A program made the position numbers and the translations under genes. This document shows positions 1-8,498 of a stretch of 64,000 nucleotides of DNA, piece after piece (position 1 is the first letter of the stretch; every line of letters starts with the position of its first letter). Where the stretch lies: positions 1,128,501-1,192,500 of the forward strand of contig NZ_JAUCBS010000013.1 in the NCBI RefSeq assembly GCF_034676705.1, written 5' to 3'. Source of the DNA: Gemmobacter sp. (GTDB lineage Bacteria > Pseudomonadota > Alphaproteobacteria > Rhodobacterales > Rhodobacteraceae). The notes under the pieces were generated by a model. The model worked only from the letters and a program-made list of their open reading frames with translations, made no database searches and was not told the DNA's origin.

Positions 1-331
1 ATCCTTCGACCGCCTGCATGATCCATTTCGCCGACAGGTCGCGCTTGCCTTGCCCGATGTCGGAACCGACCTTGGTCAGCACATGCACCCGGTCGCGGTT
101 GCCGCGCGCCTTCATCCAGCGGCCGATGATGCGTTCGCTTTCGCTGTCATTGCCGGGCACCCAGCGGGAATAGACATCGGCCGTGTCCAGCGCGGTAAAG
201 CCCAGATCGACAAAGGCGTCGAAAATGGCAAAGCTGGTCGCCTCGTCCGCCGTCCAGCCGGCGGTGTTGGTGCCCAGCACCAGCGGTTCGATCTGGAAAT
301 CGGTCTGGCCAAGGCGGCGAAGGGTGGTCAT
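1..331 (-). CDS. Aldo/keto reductase, N-terminal part (runs off window)
   Basis: This is the first 110 residues of an NADPH-dependent aldo/keto reductase; the rest lies beyond the left edge. The protein opens with the family's typical 'RRLGQTDF..PLVLGTNTAG' strand. Asp49 and Tyr54 (in DTADVYS) and Lys87 (in LTKVG) match the AKR catalytic Asp, Tyr and Lys; the catalytic His would lie further on. The start is set by a good Shine-Dalgarno (AGGAGA) seven bases ahead of the ATG at 331. The substrate cannot be told. It is divergent from the VOC gene, with about 165 bases between them that hold both promoters. Confidence 0.9.
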   Translation of the reverse strand, partial: MTTLRRLGQTDFQIEPLVLGTNTAGWTADEATSFAIFDAFVDLGFTALDTADVYSRWVPGNDSESERIIGRWMKARGNRDRVHVLTKVGSDIGQGKRDLSAKWIMQAVEG

Positions 332-495
332 GGCAGGTCTCCTGCTGGCGGCCGGTCGGGGCGCTGGCCCGTTCCGGCAATGAAGGTAAGGCCGGGCGAT
401 GCGAAGTCCATTGCGGATTGGCGCACAGGCCCCCGCCGCTGGTGCAGAGTTTCCCGCGCGCGTGGTCCGTGGCAGGGTAACGCATCACTCGATCC

Positions 496-1386
496 ATGGT
501 GGACCCTATGCCATTCCTGACCCGGCGCAACCTCTTGTCCTCGGCCCTTGCGGCGCCGGTGGTGGCCCTTGGCGGCGGCACGCAGGCAGCGGGCCTGCCG
601 ATGTCGGCCCCGGTCGCGGTGGGCCGGGTGGGCCTGCGCGCGCAGGATGCCGAAGGGCTGGCCGACTGGTATCAGGCCAATGTCGGCCTGCGCCGCATGG
701 GAACCGATGGCGCGGTGATCCGCATGGGCGCCGGCAGCCGCGTTCTGCTGGAGATCCTGGGCGACCCCGCATTGCGCCGCGACAGCACGGCCGAGGCCGG
801 GCTATACCATACCGCCTTTCTGCTGCCATCGCGCAAGGCGCTGGCGCTTTGGGCGTCTTACGCCATCGACCGGCAGATCCCGGTGGACGGCGCATCCGAC
901 CACCTGGTCAGCGAGGCGATCTACCTGACCGATCCCGAAGGCAACGGGGTGGAAATCTATGCCGACCGTGACGCCGCTGGCTGGCAATGGTCGGCCGGTC
1001 AGGTCGCCATGGGGACCGAGGCGCTGGACGTGGAAAACCTGCTGGGCGAACTGGGCCTGACGCCGCAGTTCTGGACCGGGGCGCCCGATGGCACCGTGGT
1101 GGGGCATGTCCACCTGCGGGTCGGCGATGCGGCGCAGGCCGCCCAGTGGTGGAACGATGCGCTGGGGTTCCAGACGGTGCGGGCGCGCGGCGGGGCGGCC
1201 TTCGTCTCGACCGGGGGCTATCACCACCATGTCGGGCTGAACCACTGGCAAAGCGAGGGGGCCGGCAACCGCCCCGCCGGACACACCGGGCTGGCCCATG
1301 TCGAACTGCTCAGCCGCAACGCCCCGGCCGCACAGGTGCTGCAAGACCCATGGGGCACGGAAATCCGTCTGGTGCCGGTCGCCTGA
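496..1386 (+). CDS. VOC (glyoxalase/extradiol dioxygenase-like) protein with Tat-like leader
   Basis: This 296-residue protein has two vicinal-oxygen-chelate modules, at about residues 42-155 and 185-295. Each opens with a typical strand ending in His or Arg (VGRVGLRAQD; VGHVHLRVGD). The module pair resembles CatE-type catechol-2,3-dioxygenase-like proteins, and metal ligands are plausibly the His of 'GHVHL' and the Glu of 'HVELL'. Unusually for this family, the N-terminus reads TRRNLLSSALAAPVVALGGG, a twin-arginine plus hydrophobic stretch that suggests Tat export or membrane anchoring. The alternative ATG at 508 keeps that leader and has GGTGGA just ahead of it. Substrate unknown. Confidence 0.8.
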   Translation: MVDPMPFLTRRNLLSSALAAPVVALGGGTQAAGLPMSAPVAVGRVGLRAQDAEGLADWYQANVGLRRMGTDGAVIRMGAGSRVLLEILGDPALRRDSTAEAGLYHTAFLLPSRKALALWASYAIDRQIPVDGASDHLVSEAIYLTDPEGNGVEIYADRDAAGWQWSAGQVAMGTEALDVENLLGELGLTPQFWTGAPDGTVVGHVHLRVGDAAQAAQWWNDALGFQTVRARGGAAFVSTGGYHHHVGLNHWQSEGAGNRPAGHTGLAHVELLSRNAPAAQVLQDPWGTEIRLVPVA

Positions 1387-1410
1387 CAGGTCAGCCTGCC
1401 GGCCGCCCTC

Positions 1411-1506
1411 TTTGCCTTTTTGAAAATACCCCACGGGGAGGCGCCGGTTGGTGCGCCATTGGTTCGAGAACCAACCGGCGCGGAGGGGTGTGAAACCCCT
1501 CCAGGG
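1411..1506 (-). repeat. Intergenic repeat, family A (copy 1, fullest)
   Basis: On the minus strand it reads GGAGGGGTTTCACACCCCTCC, a GCGCCGGTTGG palindrome, then CCCCGTGGGGTATTTT and AAAAGGCAAAG. The same modules recur near 4655, 8347 and 25291. It contains two nested hairpins and sits between convergent genes, so a bidirectional terminator role is plausible but not proven. Confidence 0.75.
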
Positions 1507-1539
1507 TCAATCACATGGGCCGCCGTCCGAGATCAGGCC

Positions 1540-1734
1540 TTACGCAGCCTTGCCGGCCGCGCTGTCATGGACATAGCGCTTGTCGCAATAGGGGCAGTCG
1601 GTCCAGCCGGTTTCCTCGGGGATCACCAGCCAGACGCGGGGGTGGCCAAGCGCGCCTTCGCCCCCGTCGCAGGCCACCTTCCAGCGGCTGACGGTTTCGG
1701 TCTCGGGGGCGGCGTGGGCAGGCTGGGCGGTCAT
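1540..1734 (-). CDS. Zinc-finger domain protein (NDUFS6/zf-CHCC type)
   Basis: This 64-residue protein carries Cys22, His31, Cys47 and Cys50, the C-H-C-C zinc-binding pattern of the NDUFS6-like family. In mitochondria and alphaproteobacteria these proteins associate with complex I. The ending 'TDCPYCDKRYVHD' is characteristic. The start at MTAQPAHAAPE is chosen over an upstream ATG at 1782 because the extra residues are Arg-rich and unlike the family. It is divergent from the metal ATPase. Function as a complex I accessory is inferred from the family. Confidence 0.85.
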   Translation of the reverse strand: MTAQPAHAAPETETVSRWKVACDGGEGALGHPRVWLVIPEETGWTDCPYCDKRYVHDSAAGKAA

Positions 1735-1886
1735 CCGGGCTCTCCTCGGGCGTCGTTGTGCGGGCGTCGTTTTGCCACGCATTCTAGCGCATGGCGGCGG
1801 CAGGGCAAGGCGGGTTCGGCCCTTGCCAAGCGCGGGGCAATCGCCAAGTCTGGCCCAACCCAGTGCCCCAGATGCAAGGCAACCGC

Positions 1887-3779
1887 ATGACCCCGATTTC
1901 CGACCGGCTCGGCCTGTGGCTGACCATCGTTACCGTGCTGGCCACCGTCACCGGGCTGGCGGCCGACTGGACCGGGGCAGGGCGGCTGGCGCTGGTCTGC
2001 TGGGGTCTGGCCTATCTGGCGGGCGGCATCCCTTCGGCGCTGACGGCGCTGCGCGCGCTGGTGCAGGACCGGGTGCTGGACATCGACCTCTTGATGGTGG
2101 TGGCCGCGCTGGCCGCTGCTGCCGTCGGCGCCCCGCTGGAAGGTGCGGTGCTGCTGGCGCTGTTTTCGCTGTCGGGCACGCTGGAACACCGCGCCATGGG
2201 CCGCGCCCGCCGCGCGGTTCAGGCGCTGATGCAGCTGCGCCCCGATTTTGCGCTGCTCAGACGCGGCGATGCGGTGGTCGAGGTGCCCTCGGCCAGCCTG
2301 ATGCCGGGCGATGTGGTGGTGCTGCGGCCCGGCGCCCGGGTGCCGGTGGATGGGGTGGTCGTCGCGGGCACCGGCGCGCTGGACGAATCCACCATCACCG
2401 GCGAATCGCTGCCCGTCACCCGTAGCCCCGGCGCGCAGGTGTTCGAGGCGACGGTGAACCTGACCGGCGTGCTGGAGGTGCAGGTGACCCGCGGCCTGTC
2501 CGACAGCACGGTGGCCCGCATGATCCGCCTGGTGACCGAGGCGCAGGCGGCGCGCGCGCCGTCGGAACGCTTCAGCGACTGGTTCGGGCAGCGCTATACG
2601 GTGGCGGTGCTGGCCGGCGCGCTGCTGGCGCTGGCGGTGTTCCTGCTGCTGGGCCATGCCTTTGACGCGGCGCTTTACAAGGCGGCGACGCTGCTGGTGG
2701 CGGCCAGCCCCTGCGCGGTGGTCATCTCGGTGCCTGCGGCCATCCTGTCGGCGCTGTCGGCGGCGGCGCGGGGCGGGGTGCTGTTCAAGGGCGGCGCCGC
2801 GCTGGAAACGCTGGCGGCGGTGCGCGGCTTTGCCTTTGACAAGACCGGCACCCTGACCACCGGCCGGGCCGAGGTGCGCCGCATCGCCGCCACCGGGGAC
2901 GAGGGGCAGATGCTGGCCCTGCTGGCCGGGATCGAGGCGCAGTCCGAACACCCCATCGCCGCCGCCATCCGGGCCGAGGCTGCGGCGCGCGGCCTTGCCC
3001 CGGTGCCTGCCGGCAATGTCACCGCCCATCCCAGCGAGGGGTTGACCGCCGATGGTGGCCTGTGGGCGGGCAACCGGCGCATGGTGGCGCGCATGGGGGC
3101 CGATCCGGCGGCGCTGGCAGGTTTTGACGAGGCATCGGAAACCGTGGTCTGGCTGGGGCAGGGCGCCCGCCTGCTGGGCGCGGTCGCGGTGGCCGACCGT
3201 CCGCGCGACAGTTCGGCCGCCGGCCTGGCCGCGCTGCGCCGGGGGGGCGTGCAGACCCTGGCCATGATGACCGGCGACCGCCGCCCGGTGGCAGACCGCA
3301 TCGGCGCCGAACTGGGCCTGCGCCCTGATGAGATTCACGCCGATCTTCTGCCCGGCGACAAGGTGGCGCTGATCGCCGGCATGGCTGCGCAGGGCCGCGT
3401 CGCCTATGTCGGCGACGGGGTGAACGATGCGGCGGCGCTGGCGCGCGCCGATGTGGGCATCGCCATGGGCGCGGCGGGATCCGAGGTGGCCTTGCAGGCC
3501 GCCGGCGTCGCCCTGATGTCCGACGACATGACCCGTCTGGCCGAGGCGCACCGCCTGGCCCGCCGCACGGCGCGCATCATCCGCCAGAACCTGGCCTTTG
3601 CCATCGGGGCCATGCTGGTGCTGGTGACCGGCGCGCTGGTCTGGGATCTGCCGCTGCCGCTGGCGGTGGTCGGGCACGAAGGCGGCACGGTTCTGGTGGT
3701 GCTGAACGGGCTGCGCCTGCTGGCCGATCCGATCCGCCGCCCGCAACCGGGGGCTGGCAAAGCCGCGGCCATGGCGTAG
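1887..3779 (+). CDS. P1B-4-type metal-exporting P-type ATPase
   Basis: This 630-residue heavy-metal P-type ATPase has TGES at 171-174, SPC at 274-276 in the sixth membrane helix, phosphorylated Asp318 in DKTGT, SEHP in the nucleotide domain and GDGVND near 509. The eighth helix carries HEGGT at about 597. SPC together with HEGG[GST] defines the P1B-4 subgroup (CoaT, CtpD, Nia), whose members export Co2+ or Fe2+. There is no N-terminal metal-binding domain, as usual for this subgroup. The start at MTPISDRL is preferred because the 32 residues upstream are out of character. No metal regulator is adjacent. Confidence 0.9.
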   Translation: MTPISDRLGLWLTIVTVLATVTGLAADWTGAGRLALVCWGLAYLAGGIPSALTALRALVQDRVLDIDLLMVVAALAAAAVGAPLEGAVLLALFSLSGTLEHRAMGRARRAVQALMQLRPDFALLRRGDAVVEVPSASLMPGDVVVLRPGARVPVDGVVVAGTGALDESTITGESLPVTRSPGAQVFEATVNLTGVLEVQVTRGLSDSTVARMIRLVTEAQAARAPSERFSDWFGQRYTVAVLAGALLALAVFLLLGHAFDAALYKAATLLVAASPCAVVISVPAAILSALSAAARGGVLFKGGAALETLAAVRGFAFDKTGTLTTGRAEVRRIAATGDEGQMLALLAGIEAQSEHPIAAAIRAEAAARGLAPVPAGNVTAHPSEGLTADGGLWAGNRRMVARMGADPAALAGFDEASETVVWLGQGARLLGAVAVADRPRDSSAAGLAALRRGGVQTLAMMTGDRRPVADRIGAELGLRPDEIHADLLPGDKVALIAGMAAQGRVAYVGDGVNDAAALARADVGIAMGAAGSEVALQAAGVALMSDDMTRLAEAHRLARRTARIIRQNLAFAIGAMLVLVTGALVWDLPLPLAVVGHEGGTVLVVLNGLRLLADPIRRPQPGAGKAAAMA

Positions 3780-3807
3780 AACGGGCCAAACAGCAGGAGC
3801 CTTGCCC

Positions 3808-4623
<816 letters not shown>

Positions 4624-4654
4624 GGCATATCCGGGCTGTGGCGCCCCGCCGTGG

Positions 4655-4717
4655 CCCTGGAGGGGTTTCACACCCCTCCAGACCACCCCGTGGGGTATTT
4701 TAGAAAAGGCAAAGAGG
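4655..4717 (+). repeat. Intergenic repeat, family A (copy 2)
   Basis: It reads CTGGAGGGGTTTCACACCCCTCC, then CCCCGTGGGGTATTTT and AAAAGGCAAAG. It lies between the convergent ends of punA and the NlpC/P60 gene. It lacks the central GCGCCGGTTGG palindrome of copy 1. Confidence 0.75.
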
Positions 4718-4729
4718 GGGGCGCGCGCC

Positions 4730-5548
4730 TTATCTCAGGCGGCGGCGGTGGGTGACCGGGCCGCCACCCTGCGCAAGAATGCGCGACACCGCCGTGTGCA
4801 GCGGTTCGCGCACCACCGCCATGAAGGCGGCGGTCGCATGGATGATTTCATCCGGGGCCGAGATCATGGCGACATGCCCCTTCCAGAACACCAGATCGCC
4901 GGGGGCCAGGTCGCGTTCGGCGACATCCTCGCCCGCCGCGGCCTGCTGGTCGCTGTCGCCGGGGCAGGGAATGGCGCAGGCCACCATCGCCGCCTGCACC
5001 AGCCCCGAACAATCCAGCCCCGCCGCGCTGTTGCAGCCCCACAGATAGGGCACGCCCAGAAACCGTTCCACCACGGCGACCGGATCATCCTCGGGGTCGT
5101 TCAGCGGGCGCAGATGCGCCAGCGGGACAAAGCCCTGCGGGGTTTCCACGAACTTGCCGCCCACCGACAGCACCTGCACCTGCGCGCCGAACGGCAGGTG
5201 CATCGTCTCGCGCGCCTGAACCCGGGGTTCGGGATAAAGCTGGCTGAACAGGCTGCCCACGCGGTGGGTGACCGGGTGGTCCGGCCCCAGCGCGCCTTCG
5301 GCGATCCAGCCGCAATAGCCATCCTTGTCGGCCATCACATAGGCATGGCCATCGCGCCGGTCGATCACCCGCACCCGTTCGCCCCAGATCACCTGCCGGT
5401 CACGGGCACCGCCGGGGCTGCGGTTCAGGTCGGCCAGCGGGCGGGCGATGCGGGCAGGCGTGCCATCGGTATAGCTTTCAGCCTCGACCATGCCTTGCAG
5501 AGAGCGATGCGCGACGCGGCCGGAAAACGGGGTGCTGCGGCGATCCAT
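4730..5548 (-). CDS. NlpC/P60 family cell-wall peptidase
   Basis: This 272-residue protein has N-terminal SH3-like segments (about 45-150) and a C-terminal NlpC/P60 domain. The catalytic Cys180 is in GLDCSGLVQ, His225 in KGHVAMI and His237 in IIHATA. Such enzymes cut gamma-D-glutamyl-meso-diaminopimelate links in peptidoglycan peptides, for turnover or recycling. No signal peptide is seen, so cytoplasmic recycling of imported muropeptides is more likely. It starts five bases after the stop of the leucyl aminopeptidase gene, so the two form an operon with a shared peptide-degrading theme. Confidence 0.9.
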   Translation of the reverse strand: MDRRSTPFSGRVAHRSLQGMVEAESYTDGTPARIARPLADLNRSPGGARDRQVIWGERVRVIDRRDGHAYVMADKDGYCGWIAEGALGPDHPVTHRVGSLFSQLYPEPRVQARETMHLPFGAQVQVLSVGGKFVETPQGFVPLAHLRPLNDPEDDPVAVVERFLGVPYLWGCNSAAGLDCSGLVQAAMVACAIPCPGDSDQQAAAGEDVAERDLAPGDLVFWKGHVAMISAPDEIIHATAAFMAVVREPLHTAVSRILAQGGGPVTHRRRLR

Positions 5549-5552
5549 CCGG

Positions 5553-6947
5553 TCAGACCCCCAGCATGGCCGGCAGCGCCGCGAACAGCGCCCGCGCCCC
5601 CTGGCCCACGCCGCCCTTGGGGCGGGCTGGGGCATCGGCGATCTGGTGGCAATAGAGGTCGAAGTGCACATACCGCCCCGCCCCGGCAAAGCGGCGCAGG
5701 AACAGCGCGGCGGTGATCGACCCGGCCATCCCGCCGCCCGGCGCATTGTCCAGATCGGCGATGCCGGGTTCGATCTGCGGCTCGTAGGCATCCCAGAAGG
5801 GCATGCGCCAGACCGGATCGCGCACCTGATGCGCGGCATGGTCCAGCGCCTGGGCCAGGCCGGCGTCATCGGTATAATAGGGCGGCAGATCCGCCCCCAG
5901 CGCCACCCGCGCCGCGCCGGTCAGCGTCGCCATCGACACCAGCAGATCCGGCGCCTCCTCGGCCGCCAGGGCCAGCGCGTCGGCTAGGATCAGCCGCCCT
6001 TCGGCATCGGTGTTGTTCACCTCGACCGTCAGCCCCTTGCGGCTGGTCAGAATATCGCGCGGGCGCAGGGCATTGCCGGCGACCGCGTTTTCCACCGCCG
6101 GCACCAGCACCCGCAGCCGCACCGGCAGTTTTGCCGCCATGATCATCTCGGCCAGCCCGATCACCGTGGCGGCCCCGCCCATGTCCTTCTTCATCAGCAG
6201 CATGCCGGCCGACGGCTTGAGATCCAGCCCGCCGGTATCAAAGCACACGCCCTTGCCCACCAGCGTCACCGTCGGCCCGCTGTCGCCCCAGCGCAGATCC
6301 AGCAGGCGTGGCGCACGGGGGCTGGCGCGGCCCACCGCATGGATCATGGGAAAGTTCCGCTCCAGCAGATCGGCGCCGGCGATCACCTCGGCCGCCGCAT
6401 CGTGGCGGGCGGCGAGGGCCAGAAAGGCGGCCTCCAGCTCTGCCGGGCCCATGTCGGCGGCGGGGGTGTTGATCAGATCGCGGGTCAGCGCCTCGGCATT
6501 GGCGACGATCTCCAGCCGGGCGGCATCGCAGCCTTCGGGGGCGACCAGCCCGGCAGCGGTGGCCTTGCCCGGGCGGTAGCGGTCAAAGCGGTAGCCGGCC
6601 AGCAGCCAGCCAAGCGCGGCCTCGTCACGCTCCTGCGGCGACAGCTCGCCATGCAGGGCCCAGGTGCCGGCCGGCAGCCGCGCCGCCGCCCGCGCCGCGG
6701 CGAACCGGCTGCGCGCCCGCGCCATGGCATCGCCCAGCCCCATCACCGCCCCGGCCACCGCGCCCGCATCGCCCGGCAGCAGCACCGGATCGCCGGCCGC
6801 CCCTTTCCAGCCCTGCGCCTCCAGCCAGCCGCGCTGCGCCGCGGGCCGGCTGTCCAGAAAGGCGGCCGCGTCCTCTTGTCGGACCAGATGCAGGGGCAGG
6901 GCGGCGGGATCGGCCGGGGCAAAGGCAAGGCGGCGGGGATCGGTCAT
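5553..6947 (-). CDS. Leucyl aminopeptidase family (M17) protein
   Basis: This 464-residue M17 metalloaminopeptidase removes N-terminal residues from peptides. The family signature NTDAEGRL is intact, and the metal-binding lysine and aspartates are visible in GKGVCFDTGGLDLKP and MKKDMGGA. An ATG at 6947 preceded by a perfect AGGAGGAACC fixes the start. It is the first gene of the pair with the NlpC/P60 peptidase. Divergence from canonical PepA in the N-terminal domain suggests the shorter alphaproteobacterial subgroup rather than PepA itself. Confidence 0.92.
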   Translation of the reverse strand: MTDPRRLAFAPADPAALPLHLVRQEDAAAFLDSRPAAQRGWLEAQGWKGAAGDPVLLPGDAGAVAGAVMGLGDAMARARSRFAAARAAARLPAGTWALHGELSPQERDEAALGWLLAGYRFDRYRPGKATAAGLVAPEGCDAARLEIVANAEALTRDLINTPAADMGPAELEAAFLALAARHDAAAEVIAGADLLERNFPMIHAVGRASPRAPRLLDLRWGDSGPTVTLVGKGVCFDTGGLDLKPSAGMLLMKKDMGGAATVIGLAEMIMAAKLPVRLRVLVPAVENAVAGNALRPRDILTSRKGLTVEVNNTDAEGRLILADALALAAEEAPDLLVSMATLTGAARVALGADLPPYYTDDAGLAQALDHAAHQVRDPVWRMPFWDAYEPQIEPGIADLDNAPGGGMAGSITAALFLRRFAGAGRYVHFDLYCHQIADAPARPKGGVGQGARALFAALPAMLGV

Positions 6948-7063
6948 GGCGGTTCCTCCTGATGGGGGCAGCCTATCCCGCCCGTCGGCGGCTGCAAGAG
7001 GCCCCAACGCCCGTGCATGGCAGCCATGCGACAGCGGGGCCAGCCGATTCGCCGCCCCTTTCG

Positions 7064-7095
7064 CTCTGATCCAAATATCCCGGGGGGCAGGCGCC
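7064..7095 (+). repeat. Intergenic repeat, family B (copy 1)
   Basis: It reads TTTCGCTCTGATCCAAATATCCCGGGGGG in two blocks with a GC-rich tail. It shares the TCCNNAAATATCCCGGGGG core with copies near 11811, 11938, 21887 and 32071. Confidence 0.65.
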
Positions 7096-7157
7096 ACGCC
7101 GGCCCCATGTGCCACGCCGGCCGGGGGGCAGGGCCCCCCGCGCGCGCCGGCCCCGGC

Positions 7158-7529
7158 TCAGACGCTGTTCCAGTTGCCGACCTGCGCCTGTTCAGCGCTG
7201 CGCGACAGCCGCGCCCAGGTGGCGGACAGCGCGGTCGGATCGGCGCGGTCCAGGCAATCGCCGACATCGCCGGCGATCCGGGCCACCGTGGTCAGGCCCA
7301 GATGATCGGCGATCCGCCGCATCCGCCGCAGGCTGCGGGCGAATCCATCCAGATCCCGCGCGGCATAGGCCAGCCGCAGATCGTCATGCACGCTGGCCAG
7401 CTCTGCCATCGCACGGTCCAGCAGGGCCTGCACCTCGGCCCCGCCCAGTTCGGCATACAACACCCCGATGCGCGAGGGATCCAGCCAGATCCGTTCGCGC
7501 GGGCACAGATACGTGACACGCGCCGTCAC
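7158..7529 (-). CDS. HPt-like small protein lacking the phospho-histidine
   Basis: This 123-residue, mostly helical protein has a central stretch (DGFARSLRRMRRIADHLGL..VARIAGDV) that resembles a histidine phosphotransfer domain. Where the family carries the phospho-accepting His (AH.LKG), this protein has Arg (ARSLRR). If the relation is real it is a degenerate HPt. It is divergent from the carbonic anhydrase gene. The assignment rests on pattern resemblance only; it could equally be an unrelated helical bundle protein. Confidence 0.6.
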   Translation of the reverse strand: MTARVTYLCPRERIWLDPSRIGVLYAELGGAEVQALLDRAMAELASVHDDLRLAYAARDLDGFARSLRRMRRIADHLGLTTVARIAGDVGDCLDRADPTALSATWARLSRSAEQAQVGNWNSV

Positions 7530-7672
7530 CGCACCCTCCCACCTTGTTCCCGTTCACCCGGCGCCAGCCTGCACCGGGCGTGCTGAACGATCCGTTTCGC
7601 CGCGATGCAAAAATCTCTCGAATTTTTCCGGCCGGCGGCCTATGTCGGTGCCCAGGCAAGGAGAGACCGCAG

Positions 7673-8320
7673 ATGAACAGCGTACGCCCGCTTCCCAGCT
7701 ATCTCGTCCAGCGGTTCCATGGCTGGCGCGCGACCACCTGGCAGGACAACAAGGCCTGGTATCGCAAACTGGCGACCGGCGGCCAGCATCCGCGCGCCAT
7801 GGTGATTTCCTGCTGCGACAGCCGCGTGCATGTCACCTCGATCTTCGGGGCGGACGAAGGCGAATTCTTCATCCATCGCAACATCGCCAATCTGGTCCCG
7901 CCCTATCAGGCCGATGGCGAGCCGCACGGCACCTCGGCCGCGGTGGAATATGCGGTCACGGCGCTGAAGGTGGCGCATGTGGTGGTGCTGGGCCATGCCA
8001 ATTGCGGCGGCGTCAAGGGCTGCCACGACATGTGCAGCGGCCATGCCCCGGCACTGGAGGAAAAGACCAGCTTCGTCGGCCGCTGGATGGACATCCTGCG
8101 CCCCGGGTTCGAGCGCGTCTCGGGCCTGCCCGAGGGCGAGCGGCTGGATGCGCTGGAAAAGCAGGCGGTGCTGGTCAGCCTGGAAAACCTGATGACCTTC
8201 CCCTTCGTGCGCGCCGCCGTCGAGGCCGAGGAGCTGACCCTGCACGGGCTCTGGACCTCGACCGGCGAAGGCACGCTGGAACAGTTCGACCCGGAACGCG
8301 CGCGGTTCGTGCCGGTCTGA
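7673..8320 (+). CDS. Beta-class carbonic anhydrase
   Basis: This 215-residue protein interconverts CO2 and bicarbonate in the cytoplasm. Zinc ligands Cys47, His108 and Cys111 are in SCCDSRV and LGHANCGGV, and the Asp49-Arg51 dyad completes the CxDxR motif. AAGGAGA precedes the ATG. Upstream in-frame codons are rejected because that sequence is not protein-like. A family A repeat follows the stop and separates the gene from yidC. Confidence 0.93.
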   Translation: MNSVRPLPSYLVQRFHGWRATTWQDNKAWYRKLATGGQHPRAMVISCCDSRVHVTSIFGADEGEFFIHRNIANLVPPYQADGEPHGTSAAVEYAVTALKVAHVVVLGHANCGGVKGCHDMCSGHAPALEEKTSFVGRWMDILRPGFERVSGLPEGERLDALEKQAVLVSLENLMTFPFVRAAVEAEELTLHGLWTSTGEGTLEQFDPERARFVPV

Positions 8321-8346
8321 GGCGGCGCGGACAACGGGCGTCGGCA

Positions 8347-8398
8347 GCGGGGGTTTCACACCCCCGCACCCCCGTGGGGTACTTGGAAAAAGGCAAAG
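8347..8398 (+). repeat. Intergenic repeat, family A (copy 3)
   Basis: It reads GCGGGGGTTTCACACCCCCGC, then CCCCGTGGGGTACTT and AAAAAGGCAAAG. The stem has changed on both sides together (GGGGG with CCCCC), which argues that the hairpin itself is conserved. It lies between the carbonic anhydrase gene and yidC. Confidence 0.75.
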
Positions 8399-8498
8399 GG
8401 ACAGGGACTGTCGGCCGCGGGGCGGCGTTTCCGCTTGACCTTTCGGCCCCCGTTCTGTTGAACCGCGCTGACCCGAAATGGCAGGTGGCCCCCCGATC

